A DNA stretch of 10,936 nt from assembly GCA_026125625.1 (NCBI GenBank), contig JAHCKU010000063.1:1-10936 (forward strand), read 5' to 3'. The notes beneath the pieces are model-generated. The model did no database searches, was not told the origin of the DNA, and saw only the letters and a program-made list of their open reading frames with translations. Positions within the stretch are counted from its first letter, which is position 1, and each line of letters starts with the position of its first letter. Source of the DNA: Burkholderiales bacterium. GTDB taxonomy: Bacteria > Pseudomonadota > Gammaproteobacteria > Burkholderiales > SHXO01. Of this stretch, positions 1 to 6,246 are shown in pieces. A program made the position numbers and the translations under genes.

Positions 1-1728
1 GGTGTGCCGGTCAGCCCGCGCAACATCTTCCCGTCCAACATCCAGGGCCTGCCCACCTGGTACGAAGTACGCGTGTGCGAAGCCGGCTATCTGGGACGCC
101 GCGGCGGCGTCGACCTGCTGGTGGCGATGAACCCGCAGACCTGGGACAGGGACGTGGCCGAGATCGAGCCCGGCGGCTACCTGTTCTACGACAGCAGCAA
201 GCCACTGCCGAAATCGAAGTTCCGCGACGACGTGCACGTGATCGGCATGCCGCTCACCGAGATCTGCAACGCAACCTACGACGATCCGCGCCAGCGCCAG
301 CTGTTCAAGAACATCATCTACGTCGGCGCGCTGTCTGCCCTGCTCGGCATTGACCTGGACGAGGTCGAGAAGCTGATCGGGGAGCAGTACAAGGGCAAGG
401 AGCGGCTGCTCGAGCCCAACATCCAGGCGCTGCATCTGGGCAGCGATTACGCCCGCGCACATCTGCCGCGCATCAACCTGGCGGTGCACCGCGCCAACGC
501 CGTGGGGGAGCGCATCTTCCTGGAAGGCAACAGTGCCGCTGCGCTCGGCGCCGTATACGGTGGTGCGACGGTGGCGGCGTGGTATCCGATCACGCCCTCC
601 TCCTCGCTCGCCGAGGCCTTCGCGCGCCATTGCCGCAAGTTCCGGCACGACCCCGACACGGGCAAAGCGCGCTACGCGATCGTGCAGGCCGAGGACGAGC
701 TCGCCTCCATCGGCATGGTGATCGGCGCGGCCTGGAACGGCGCGCGCGCCTTCACCGCCACGTCCGGCCCGGGCATCTCGCTGATGCAGGAGTTCATCGG
801 GCTGGCCTACTTCGCCGAGATCCCGGCGGTGATCTTCAACGTGCAGCGCGGCGGCCCCTCGACCGGCATGCCCACGCGCACGCAGCAGGCCGACATCCTG
901 ACCTGCGCCTACGCCTCGCACGGCGACACCAAGCACGTGCTGCTGCTTCCCGAGGATCCCAGGGAATGTTTCGAGATGGGTGCGCAGGCCTTCGATCTGG
1001 CCGACCGCCTGCAGACACCGATCTTCGTGATGCTCGATCTCGACATCGGCATGAACGAGCGGCTGTGCGAGCCGCTCGCGTGGGACGACGCGCATCGCTA
1101 CGATCGCGGCAAGGTCATGACCTACGAAGCGCTGCAGGCCGGCAAGGACTTCGGGCGCTACCTGGACGTCGATGGCGACGGCATCGCCTATCGCACCTAT
1201 CCCGGCACTCACCCTACACGCGGCGCCTACTTCACCCGTGGCACTACCAAGGACCGCTATGCGCGCTACAGCGAGGCGGGACCGGATTACGTCGACAACA
1301 TGCAGCGCCTGCTGCGCAAGTTCGAGACCGCCAAGGAGCTGGTACCGGCACCGCGCCTGCGTCCGGCCAGATACACCACCCGCACCGGGGTGATCTACTA
1401 CGGATCGACCAGCCCGGCGATGCACGAAGCGCTCGACCAGCTGGAAGCGCAGGGCCTGCACCTGGATGCGCTGCGTGTGCGTGCCTTCCCGTTCAGCGAC
1501 GACATCAGCGAATTCATCGCCGAGCACGATCAGGTATTCGTCGTCGAGCAGAACCGCGACGCACAGCTGCGCATGCTGCTGGTGAACGAGTCGGTGATCG
1601 ATCCCGCGCGCCTGATTCCGATCCTGCACTACGACGGCACGCCGATCACCGCACGCTTCATCGCCGGCGAGATCGGGCAGCACATGAAGGCGATGAATGT
1701 CGCACCCCTGCGCAAGGTGGTGCAGTGA
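1..1728 (+). CDS. korA: 2-oxoacid:ferredoxin oxidoreductase, fused gamma-alpha subunit (KorA type), 5' partial
   Basis: The reading frame is open from the first base, so the true start lies upstream. Family members begin with a further stretch of the gamma domain, so a few dozen N-terminal residues are probably missing. Residues 1 to about 150 are the gamma-type domain (NIFPSNIQGLPTWYEVRV, then GRRGGVDLLVAMN). The alpha domain follows from about residue 170, with the YPITPSSS motif at 583-606, TSGPGISLM, and the PSTGMPTRTQQAD loop. The C-terminal domain starts near 1387 (GVIYYGSTSPAMHEAL). The enzyme oxidatively decarboxylates a 2-oxoacid (2-oxoglutarate or pyruvate) to the acyl-CoA and reduces ferredoxin. 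The catalytic TPP site is on the beta subunit encoded next. No ferredoxin domain is fused here. Two-subunit enzymes of this layout include the oxygen-tolerant KorAB of aerobes and the Thauera aromatica 2-oxoglutarate enzyme. Family assignment is firm; substrate is inferred. Confidence 0.9.
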   Translation, partial: GVPVSPRNIFPSNIQGLPTWYEVRVCEAGYLGRRGGVDLLVAMNPQTWDRDVAEIEPGGYLFYDSSKPLPKSKFRDDVHVIGMPLTEICNATYDDPRQRQLFKNIIYVGALSALLGIDLDEVEKLIGEQYKGKERLLEPNIQALHLGSDYARAHLPRINLAVHRANAVGERIFLEGNSAAALGAVYGGATVAAWYPITPSSSLAEAFARHCRKFRHDPDTGKARYAIVQAEDELASIGMVIGAAWNGARAFTATSGPGISLMQEFIGLAYFAEIPAVIFNVQRGGPSTGMPTRTQQADILTCAYASHGDTKHVLLLPEDPRECFEMGAQAFDLADRLQTPIFVMLDLDIGMNERLCEPLAWDDAHRYDRGKVMTYEALQAGKDFGRYLDVDGDGIAYRTYPGTHPTRGAYFTRGTTKDRYARYSEAGPDYVDNMQRLLRKFETAKELVPAPRLRPARYTTRTGVIYYGSTSPAMHEALDQLEAQGLHLDALRVRAFPFSDDISEFIAEHDQVFVVEQNRDAQLRMLLVNESVIDPARLIPILHYDGTPITARFIAGEIGQHMKAMNVAPLRKVVQ

Positions 1729-1778
1729 TGCCCCGCATCCAAATTCTCACGAGCCTCCGAATTCTCGCAGGCATCTGA
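1728..1778 (+). CDS. 16-codon mini-ORF coupled to korA
   Basis: An ATG overlaps the korA stop codon (TGATG, 1726-1730) and opens a 16-codon frame reading MPRIQILTSLRILAGI, which stops at 1776-1778, 18 bases before the korB start. GGTGG at 1716-1720 could serve as a ribosome-binding site. The peptide contains two copies of an (I/R)IL pattern because the DNA holds imperfect 18-base tandem repeats. It may couple translation between korA and korB, or it may be chance. No homologue is recognised. Confidence 0.25.
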   Translation: MPRIQILTSLRILAGI

Positions 1779-1789
1779 ACACTCGCAGC
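1740..1789 (+). repeat. Imperfect 18-bp tandem repeat in korA-korB spacer
   Basis: Three successive units begin AAATTCTCACGAGCC, GAATTCTCGCAGGCA and GAACACTCGCAGCC, spaced 18 bases apart. Units 1 and 2, and 2 and 3, agree at most positions of their first 14 bases. The array fills nearly all of the 68-base spacer between korA and korB. Confidence 0.45.
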
Positions 1790-1796
1790 CGAACCC

Positions 1797-2852
1797 ATGA
1801 CCTATCTCGCCAAACCCAAGCTCCACCATCCCGGTCTGGACAAGAACACCCTGGGCTACACGCGCCGCGACTACGAAGGTGCGATCTCCACGCTGTGCGC
1901 CGGCTGCGGCCACGACTCCATCAGTGCGGCGATCATCCAGGCCTGTTTCGAGCTCGAGCTGCCGCCGCATCGCATCGCCAAACTCTCCGGCATCGGCTGC
2001 TCGTCGAAGACGCCCACCTACTTCCTCGGCAGCTCGCACGGATTCAACAGCGTGCACGGACGCATGCCCTCGGTACTGACCGGTGCCAACCTGGCCAACC
2101 GCGACCTCATCTACCTGGGTGTGTCCGGCGACGGTGACTCGGCCTCGATCGGCTTCGGCCAGTTCGCGCACAGCCTGCGGCGCGGGGTGAACATGGTCTA
2201 CATCGTCGAGAACAACGGCGTGTACGGGCTGACCAAGGGGCAGTTCTCGGCCACTGCGGACAAGGGCTCGAAGAGCAAGAAGGGCGCGATCAACGCCGAT
2301 GCGCCCATCGATCTGGTGGCCATGGCGCTGCAACTGGGCGCCAGCTTCGTCGCGCGCGGGTTTTCGGGCGACAAGACCCAGCTGGTACCGCTGATCAAGG
2401 CGGCCCTGCTGCATCCGGGCGCGGCTTTCCTGGATGTGCTCAGCCCCTGTGTGGCGTTCAACAATCACCCCGGCTCGACCAAGAGCTACGACTACGTGCG
2501 CGAGCACAACGAGGCGGTGAACTACCTCGATTTCATCACCCCGCGCAGCGAGATCACCGCGCAGTATCCTCCCGGCAGCGTGGAAGAGGTGATGCAGCAT
2601 GACGGCAGCGTGGTGCGCCTGCGCAAGCTGCATGCGGACTACGATCCGCACGATCGCATCGCAGCCATGAGCTATCTGCAGCAGCACCAGATCGCGGGAG
2701 AAGTGGTCACCGGCCTGCTCTACGTCGATCCGCAACCGGACGAGCTGCACGCACATCTGAACACGGTGGACATGCCGTTCAATCAGCTTGCCGAGAGCGA
2801 GCTATGCCCGGGTTCGGCGGCACTGCAGAAATTCAACGCCGCGCTGCGCTGA
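1797..2852 (+). CDS. korB: 2-oxoacid:ferredoxin oxidoreductase, beta subunit (KorB type)
   Basis: This 351-residue protein is the TPP-binding catalytic beta subunit that partners the fused gamma-alpha subunit upstream. Visible ligands for the single [4Fe-4S] cluster are C34 and C37 (CAGCGH), C68 (GIGCSSKTP) and C218 (SPCVAFNNH). The TPP/Mg motif is GDGDSASIG from residue 111, followed by the NNGVYGLTKGQ loop. This cysteine set and motif order are those of the short beta subunits of 2-oxoacid:ferredoxin oxidoreductases. The start is chosen at ATG 1797 because the first residues (MTYLAKPKLHHPGLDKN) read as a normal N-terminus. No clear Shine-Dalgarno precedes it, which fits reinitiation from the upstream frame. 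The length is normal for the family and the two genes form one operon. Whether the acid is 2-oxoglutarate or pyruvate cannot be told from sequence alone. Confidence 0.92.
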   Translation: MTYLAKPKLHHPGLDKNTLGYTRRDYEGAISTLCAGCGHDSISAAIIQACFELELPPHRIAKLSGIGCSSKTPTYFLGSSHGFNSVHGRMPSVLTGANLANRDLIYLGVSGDGDSASIGFGQFAHSLRRGVNMVYIVENNGVYGLTKGQFSATADKGSKSKKGAINADAPIDLVAMALQLGASFVARGFSGDKTQLVPLIKAALLHPGAAFLDVLSPCVAFNNHPGSTKSYDYVREHNEAVNYLDFITPRSEITAQYPPGSVEEVMQHDGSVVRLRKLHADYDPHDRIAAMSYLQQHQIAGEVVTGLLYVDPQPDELHAHLNTVDMPFNQLAESELCPGSAALQKFNAALR

Positions 2853-2868
2853 AGCACCTGCGCCTCCT

Positions 2869-2932
2869 CGTCGTTGCGGTTGAAGCAAAGCCCCGTCGTA
2901 TTGCTGGGTCCCGGCTTGCGCCGGGACGACGG
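2869..2932. repeat. REP-like dispersed palindromic element
   Basis: The spacer after korB contains a perfect hairpin: GTCCCGGC (2908-2915), loop TTGC, GCCGGGAC (2920-2927). It is nested inside CCGTCGT (2893-2899) / ACGACGG (2926-2932), and the whole is bounded by CGTCGT (2869-2874) and ACGACG (2926-2931) in inverted orientation. The core, read on the - strand as CCCGGCGCAAGCCGGGACCC, is of the kind widely dispersed between genes in proteobacterial genomes. It may also act as a transcription terminator for the kor operon, although no T-run follows. Family recognition is from memory; copy number elsewhere is not visible here. Confidence 0.7.
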
Positions 2933-2953
2933 AAGTAACCACACCGCGACCCG

Positions 2954-3535
2954 ATGCGTATCGCCGCTGCCATCCTGCTGACATTGGGCTTGATGTTCGG
3001 GCCCGGCTACTATGTGTTTCACCACTACTTCAACGGCCGCGCGGCGGTCAGCGTCGAACTGCACGAACGCGCGCAGCGCTGGACCTTGCCCGACGGCACC
3101 ATCCAGCGTTTCGCGGGGCGGCTGGCCTACCGTCCGGTGAGCCTGGACCTGCATCCGGAGCGCAACCTCGCGCTGATCGTACTGACCTTCGACATGGCGC
3201 CGGAAGCGGCGGCGGACGCCGCCGACAACGTCTATCTGGCGACGCTGTTCGATCTCGATCAGCCTGTCCTGCAGCAGGAGATCCGGATCACGGCCGCCCC
3301 GGGCAGGCAGGCGCGCGTGGTGCTGCCACCGGTCACGGTGCGATCGCCGTTCCAACATCTGTTCGTGCTCGAGGAATTGGCCGCACCGCGCCCGGTGGAG
3401 CACGTCACGCTCAGCGTGCGGCTCGATGCCGAGCCGTACTTGCGGCAGCTCGTCAGCGTGGGCGCCGGCCTGCTGCTCGCCGGCGCCGCCCTGCTCGTCT
3501 ACGACCGATTCGGGACACGGCGTCGACGACGCTGA
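2954..3535 (+). CDS. Hypothetical membrane protein with two terminal membrane helices
   Basis: The product is 193 residues and I do not recognise it. A hydrophobic helix covers about residues 3-25 (AAAILLTLGLMFGPGYYVF), and a second covers about 165-182 (VSVGAGLLLAGAALLVY). The tail after the second helix is strongly basic (RFGTRRRRR), so the C-terminus should be cytoplasmic. By symmetry the roughly 140-residue middle should be periplasmic. The middle is rich in beta-like alternation (LALIVLTFDM, ARVVLPPVTV, HVTLSVRLD). It starts 101 bases after korB with the REP-like element between them, and no good Shine-Dalgarno is visible before ATG 2954. Codon use matches the neighbours, which supports a real gene. 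Its stop codon lies inside a perfect 14-bp palindrome. Confidence 0.7.
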   Translation: MRIAAAILLTLGLMFGPGYYVFHHYFNGRAAVSVELHERAQRWTLPDGTIQRFAGRLAYRPVSLDLHPERNLALIVLTFDMAPEAAADAADNVYLATLFDLDQPVLQQEIRITAAPGRQARVVLPPVTVRSPFQHLFVLEELAAPRPVEHVTLSVRLDAEPYLRQLVSVGAGLLLAGAALLVYDRFGTRRRRR

Positions 3536-3546
3536 GATCGATCTCA
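3533..3546. promoter_or_regulatory. Perfect 14-bp palindrome, candidate operator
   Basis: TGAGATCGATCTCA is a perfect inverted repeat. It contains the stop codon of the preceding gene and ends 23 bases before a TATACT hexamer (3569-3574) and 56 bases before the start of the TonB-like gene. Position and symmetry suit a dimeric repressor or activator site, but a 14-bp palindrome alone is weak evidence. Confidence 0.3.
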
Positions 3547-3568
3547 AGAGTTGACGCAGGCCGGCCGC

Positions 3569-3574
3569 TATACT
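3569..3574 (+). promoter_or_regulatory. Candidate -10 box for the TonB-like gene
   Basis: TATACT matches the sigma-70 -10 consensus at 5 of 6 positions, 28 bases before the start codon at 3602. The nearest -35-like hexamer, TTGACG at 3551-3556, is only 12 bases away, too close for normal sigma-70 spacing. At the standard 17-base spacing the hexamer is AAGAGT, a poor match. The -10 may work with an activator, for example one at the palindrome upstream. Confidence 0.35.
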
Positions 3575-3591
3575 TCCCCATTGGTTGGGGA
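3575..3591 (+). promoter_or_regulatory. Hairpin masking the Shine-Dalgarno of the TonB-like gene
   Basis: TCCCCA (3575-3580), loop TTGGT, TGGGGA (3586-3591) form a perfect six-pair stem. The ribosome-binding site GGGGAG (3587-3592), nine bases before the ATG at 3602, lies in the 3' arm. If folded in the mRNA, it would hide the site, so translation could be structure-dependent. The stem is short. Confidence 0.35.
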
Positions 3592-3601
3592 GAATCCTCC
3601 G

Positions 3602-4138
3602 ATGCGCGCACTTTCCCGCTCGACACTATCGCTGGTCGTGACCGCCGTGGTCGCCGCACTCGCCGCGCCTGCAGTCGACGCCACACCGCACGAGGCGGCG
3701 TCGCAAGCCGAAGCAACCAAGGTCGATGCTGCGCCTGCATCGGCGCGTAAAGCGTCAGGCAAGGCGAAAGCCGGGAATCTCGTGGCGGTGTTCGAACAGG
3801 AAGGCGATGCATCGGCCGCGGTACCGATGAGCCATGCCGACGCCCTGCTGGCGCTGGAACAGGATCTGTCACTCAAGGTCGGCAAGTATCTGCGCCCGGA
3901 GGACTACCCGCTCGATGCCCGGCGCTCGCGCTGGACCGGTACGGCAATGGTGGAAGTGCTGGTCAGCGGCGATGGCGCCATCCATGACGTATCACTTGCA
4001 CGCAGCAGCGGATTCAGCATTCTGGACGATCAGGCACTGCGCATCGTGCGCCGCGTGCCCAAGCTGTTCGTGCCCTTTCAATTGCGCGGCGGCGGCGAGC
4101 ACCGCGCCACCGTGCCGATCGGTTTCTACTTGAAGTAA
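3602..4138 (+). CDS. Exported protein with TonB C-terminal-like domain
   Basis: The start is ATG 3602, preceded by GGGGAG at a nine-base spacing; a TTG at 3551 in the same frame would remove the signal peptide from the N-terminus. The 178-residue product opens with a signal sequence (residues 1 to about 27: MRALSRSTLS, LVVTAVVAALAAPAVDA). A low-complexity Ala/Lys-rich stretch (to about 60) and a short linker follow. Residues about 100-178 resemble the TonB C-terminal fold: YPLDARRSRWTGTAMVEVLV, DGAIHDVSLARSSG, LDDQALRIVRRV and VPIGFYL. Classical TonB keeps an uncleaved N-terminal anchor and a Pro-rich spacer. Neither is obvious here, so this is more likely a periplasmic TonB-like protein than the energy transducer itself. 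No ExbB/ExbD or receptor gene is in the window. Confidence 0.75.
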   Translation: MRALSRSTLSLVVTAVVAALAAPAVDATPHEAASQAEATKVDAAPASARKASGKAKAGNLVAVFEQEGDASAAVPMSHADALLALEQDLSLKVGKYLRPEDYPLDARRSRWTGTAMVEVLVSGDGAIHDVSLARSSGFSILDDQALRIVRRVPKLFVPFQLRGGGEHRATVPIGFYLK

Positions 4139-4164
4139 CCGGCCGGACTGCTCGAACCGCGGAC

Positions 4165-5049
4165 TCAATCCAGTACTACGATCTCGACCCTGCGGTTGGT
4201 TTCATCTTCGGGCGATTCGGGCAGCTTCAGTCGATCCTCGCCGAAACCCTGCACTTCGAAGCGACCGGCATCGGCCTTGAAGCGCTGCACCAGGTAATCA
4301 CGCACGGCGGTGGCGCGTCGGATCGAAAGGAGCCGGTTTGCCTCGGCCGTGCCTACTGCGTCGGTGTGTCCGTAGATGCCGATGCGCCGCTGCGCGAGGG
4401 CGGGCGACATCAGAATGCGACCCAGCTCGTCGAGCTGGCCGGCACCATCGGCACGGATGCTCGCCTGGGCAAAGTCGAACAGGATGTTCAGGTCGATACG
4501 CCCGTCACCGGCAAGAGCTTCGGCGATGACACCGGCGCTGGCCTGGTCGGGCTGCGCCGCTGGTGCATCCGGCAATGCGCACTGCGCCAGCGGCGGCGCC
4601 GGTGAGGGCTCGCGCACCAGATCGAACGTCGTGCAGCCCTGCGGCCCCTTGACCCGCCCCTCGAAGCGCCGGCCCTCGGCATCCACACTCCCGTCGAACG
4701 ACACCACCCTGTAGCCGCTCGGGCGTTGCAGCCATTTTCCGCCTTTCAACAGCAGGCGGCCGCTGGCCGGGTCGTAGCTGCCATCCATGGTGAAGCATCC
4801 GGTGGGGACTCTCGGGTTGCGCGGGTCGGCATAGAAATGAAACAGCGCGCGGGTGCTCGTGGGCGTCGCCTCGGCGATGGTGAGTGTCAGGCCGGTCAGA
4901 CCTTGTGCGCAGGTGTAGGTGCCCACCCATTCTCCCAGCACGGTGCGTGCATCGTCCGGACCCGACTGGGCGATGACCCCTGCATGACAAAGCCATAGTG
5001 TCGGGATGGAGAGCCACATCAGGACAGTACGGAGCATGATCACCTTCAT
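4165..5049 (-). CDS. OmpA-family exported protein
   Basis: I take the start at 5049 (MKVIMLRTVLMWLSIPTLW), giving 294 residues, because it places a cleavable signal peptide at the N-terminus, ending near HAGVIAQS. An in-frame ATG at 5112 would add 21 residues ahead of the signal sequence and is less likely. ATG 5037 is a possible alternative. Residues about 33-150 form an N-terminal domain that I do not recognise, with three cysteines (YTCAQG, TGCFTM, QGCTTF). A Pro/Ala linker follows, then the OmpA/MotB peptidoglycan-binding domain (about 184-294): LFDFAQASI, IYGHTDAVGTAEANRLLS, VQGFGED and NRRVEIVVLD. The conserved Asp and Arg residues used to bind diaminopimelate are in place. It should tether to the cell wall in the periplasm. 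It is convergent with the TonB-like gene, 26 bases away. Confidence 0.85.
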   Translation of the reverse strand: MKVIMLRTVLMWLSIPTLWLCHAGVIAQSGPDDARTVLGEWVGTYTCAQGLTGLTLTIAEATPTSTRALFHFYADPRNPRVPTGCFTMDGSYDPASGRLLLKGGKWLQRPSGYRVVSFDGSVDAEGRRFEGRVKGPQGCTTFDLVREPSPAPPLAQCALPDAPAAQPDQASAGVIAEALAGDGRIDLNILFDFAQASIRADGAGQLDELGRILMSPALAQRRIGIYGHTDAVGTAEANRLLSIRRATAVRDYLVQRFKADAGRFEVQGFGEDRLKLPESPEDETNRRVEIVVLD

Positions 5050-5088
5050 CGTGCAGGTCCCCACGGCTCGGGGCGTGGGCGGAGTCGA

Positions 5089-5117
5089 AGAATATCCATG
5101 AGCAGTTCGCATCGCAA
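5089..5117 (-). promoter_or_regulatory. Candidate sigma-70 promoter of the OmpA-family gene
   Basis: On the - strand, TTGCGA (5112-5117) and TATTCT (5089-5094) are separated by exactly 17 bases, each matching four of six consensus positions. Transcription would start near 5081, about 30 bases before the ATG at 5049. The -35 box abuts the decayed end of the phosphatidyltransferase remnant. Confidence 0.45.
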
Positions 5118-5118
5118 A

Positions 5119-5290
5119 TCACACACGGCGCTCGCCGATGTGCTCCGCGCCGCCTTCGAGCGACCATGCGGTCGAGCAGGTTATACAGAAAGTGCAACTG
5201 CACGCACGCCGCACACAGGATCAACCCGATCAGTGTCGGCCAATATAGCAGCAGTACCACGCCGGCCGCGGCAAACACGATGCTGGCAAG
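5119..5290 (-). pseudogene. CDP-alcohol phosphatidyltransferase remnant, internal segment
   Basis: The frame entered at 5290 reads LASIVFAAAGVVLLLYWP, then a further hydrophobic run, then LYNLLDRMVA (ending 5159). A one-base shift continues as LEGGAEHIGERR to a stop at 5119-5121. In one proteobacterial subgroup of the CDP-alcohol phosphatidyltransferase family, membrane helices are followed by NLLDGMVAVEGG and then a GEL-type continuation. The match across the frameshift shows the same gene after decay. The catalytic Gly of DGMVA is Arg here, and the remaining roughly 130 residues of the family (including the later DxxxD aspartates) are absent. Two in-frame stops (TAG, TAA) lie just upstream of 5290, where the sequence ceases to resemble the family. 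The missing N-terminus is found at 6680-6776 on the same strand. Confidence 0.65.
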
Positions 5291-5381
5291 TCCTTAGTCG
5301 AACTATCCAGCAGACTCCGTCCGAGTCGCCTCCCCCCAGCAACTTCAACTAGTCGGACGGCACGAAGCGCATCTTACGTGT

Positions 5382-5963
5382 TTACGTGAATAGCCAAGGT
5401 TGCCTGGTTTTGCGTTTGACCTCGAATGCCTTGATCTCGTCGACATGCTGCAGCGTCAGGCCGATGTCATCCAGCCCGTTCAGCAGGCAATGGCGGCGAA
5501 AGGCATCCACTTCGAAGGGGAAGACCTGGCTGCCGTCCGGGTAGGCAACCGTCTGGGAATCGAGGTCGACGACTAGGCGAAAGCCCGTGAATGCCATCAC
5601 GTCATGGAACAGCCTGTCCACCTGCGCCTCGGACAACACTATCGGCAGCAGGCCGGTCTTGAAGCAGTTATTGTAGAAGATGTCCGCATAGCTCGGCGCG
5701 ATGAGTACGCGAAAACCGTAGTCGCCCAGCGCCCAGGGGGCATGCTCGCGCGACGACCCGCAGCCGAAATTCTTGCGCGCCAGCAGTACGTTCGCACCAA
5801 TATAGCGCGGCTCGTTGAGCACGAAGTCCGGGTTAAGCAGGCGCTTCGAATTGTCCATGCTCGGCTCGCCGCGATCCATGTAACGCCATGCATCGAACAG
5901 ATTCACGCCGAAGCCCGAGCGCTTGATCGACTTCAGGAACTGCTTCGGAATGATCATCATCAT
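5382..5963 (-). pseudogene. leuD: 3-isopropylmalate dehydratase small subunit, 5'-truncated
   Basis: The frame is intact for 193 residues from the first of three tandem ATGs (5961-5963) and matches LeuD from the IIPKQFLKSIKRSGFG block onward: NLFDAWRY, LNPDFVLNEPRY, GCGSSREHAPWALGDYGFRV, the SYADIFYNNC stretch, CLLNGLDDIGLTL and KRKTRQPWLF. Full-length LeuD has about 20 further N-terminal residues ending in the conserved NVDTD motif. Here that motif is absent, and upstream of the ATGs the frame reaches a TAG with no similarity. No leuC, the obligate large subunit with the Fe-S cluster, lies beside it. LeuD with LeuC isomerises isopropylmalate in leucine biosynthesis. This copy is probably non-functional or a duplicated fragment. 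A TTG at 5973-5975 is the only alternative start and adds nothing conserved. It could be annotated as an intact short CDS. Confidence 0.75.
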
Positions 5964-6246
5964 GGAATTTCCCAATGTCGAAGCGGCAAAAACCTATCGA
6001 AGCTGCCCCGAGCACCATGCGGTAGTCCCGACGCAAATGGCCGCTGTCAATTCGCTCCGGGTTTATGCGGTGGAAGGCTATACCGGGACATGACGGCTAA
6101 TAGGTCGGGGGGAGCGCGCTGGAGCACCTTGTCATATTTTTATGGACGCCGTATCAGGTAGAAGAAGCTCGGATCGCCCGACAGTAGTTGATGCAATTGG
6201 TATTTCTAAACTGAGCCACCGTTCTTATTAAGAGAAGAAATTAATC
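5964..6246. other. Gene-free A+T-richer spacer between leuD and the Rid gene
   Basis: No convincing complete gene is present. On the - strand a TTGACA hexamer occurs at 6045-6050, but the hexamer 17 bases on (GACTAC) is a poor -10. On the same strand a short frame ending at 6140 reads LLSGDPSFFYLIRRP before a stop and may be the tail of a lost gene. The last 30 bases before the Rid gene are very A+T-rich. Confidence 0.4.

Noticed and set aside
579..1778. A 399-codon + strand frame inside korA
   Set aside because: It is out of frame with the conserved KorA protein and Arg/Ala-rich. Only its last 16 codons, as a separate mini-ORF, merit mention.
1629..2756. A 375-codon open frame on the - strand opposite korB
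   Set aside because: It overlaps the well-supported korA end and korB, and its translation shows no recognisable domain.
3551..3574. TTGACG plus TATACT as a normal sigma-70 promoter
   Set aside because: The spacing is 12 bases rather than 16-18, so only the -10 was kept as a candidate.
5098..5352. An 84-codon + strand frame between the OmpA-family gene and leuD
   Set aside because: No ribosome-binding site or family resemblance. The opposite strand carries the phosphatidyltransferase remnant across most of it.
5294..5358. Near-identical TAGTCGAAC (5295-5303) and TAGTCGGAC (5350-5358), and a GACTC/GAGTC hairpin (5313-5327) after leuD
   Set aside because: Short, imperfect and without a T-run; too weak to call an attachment site or terminator.
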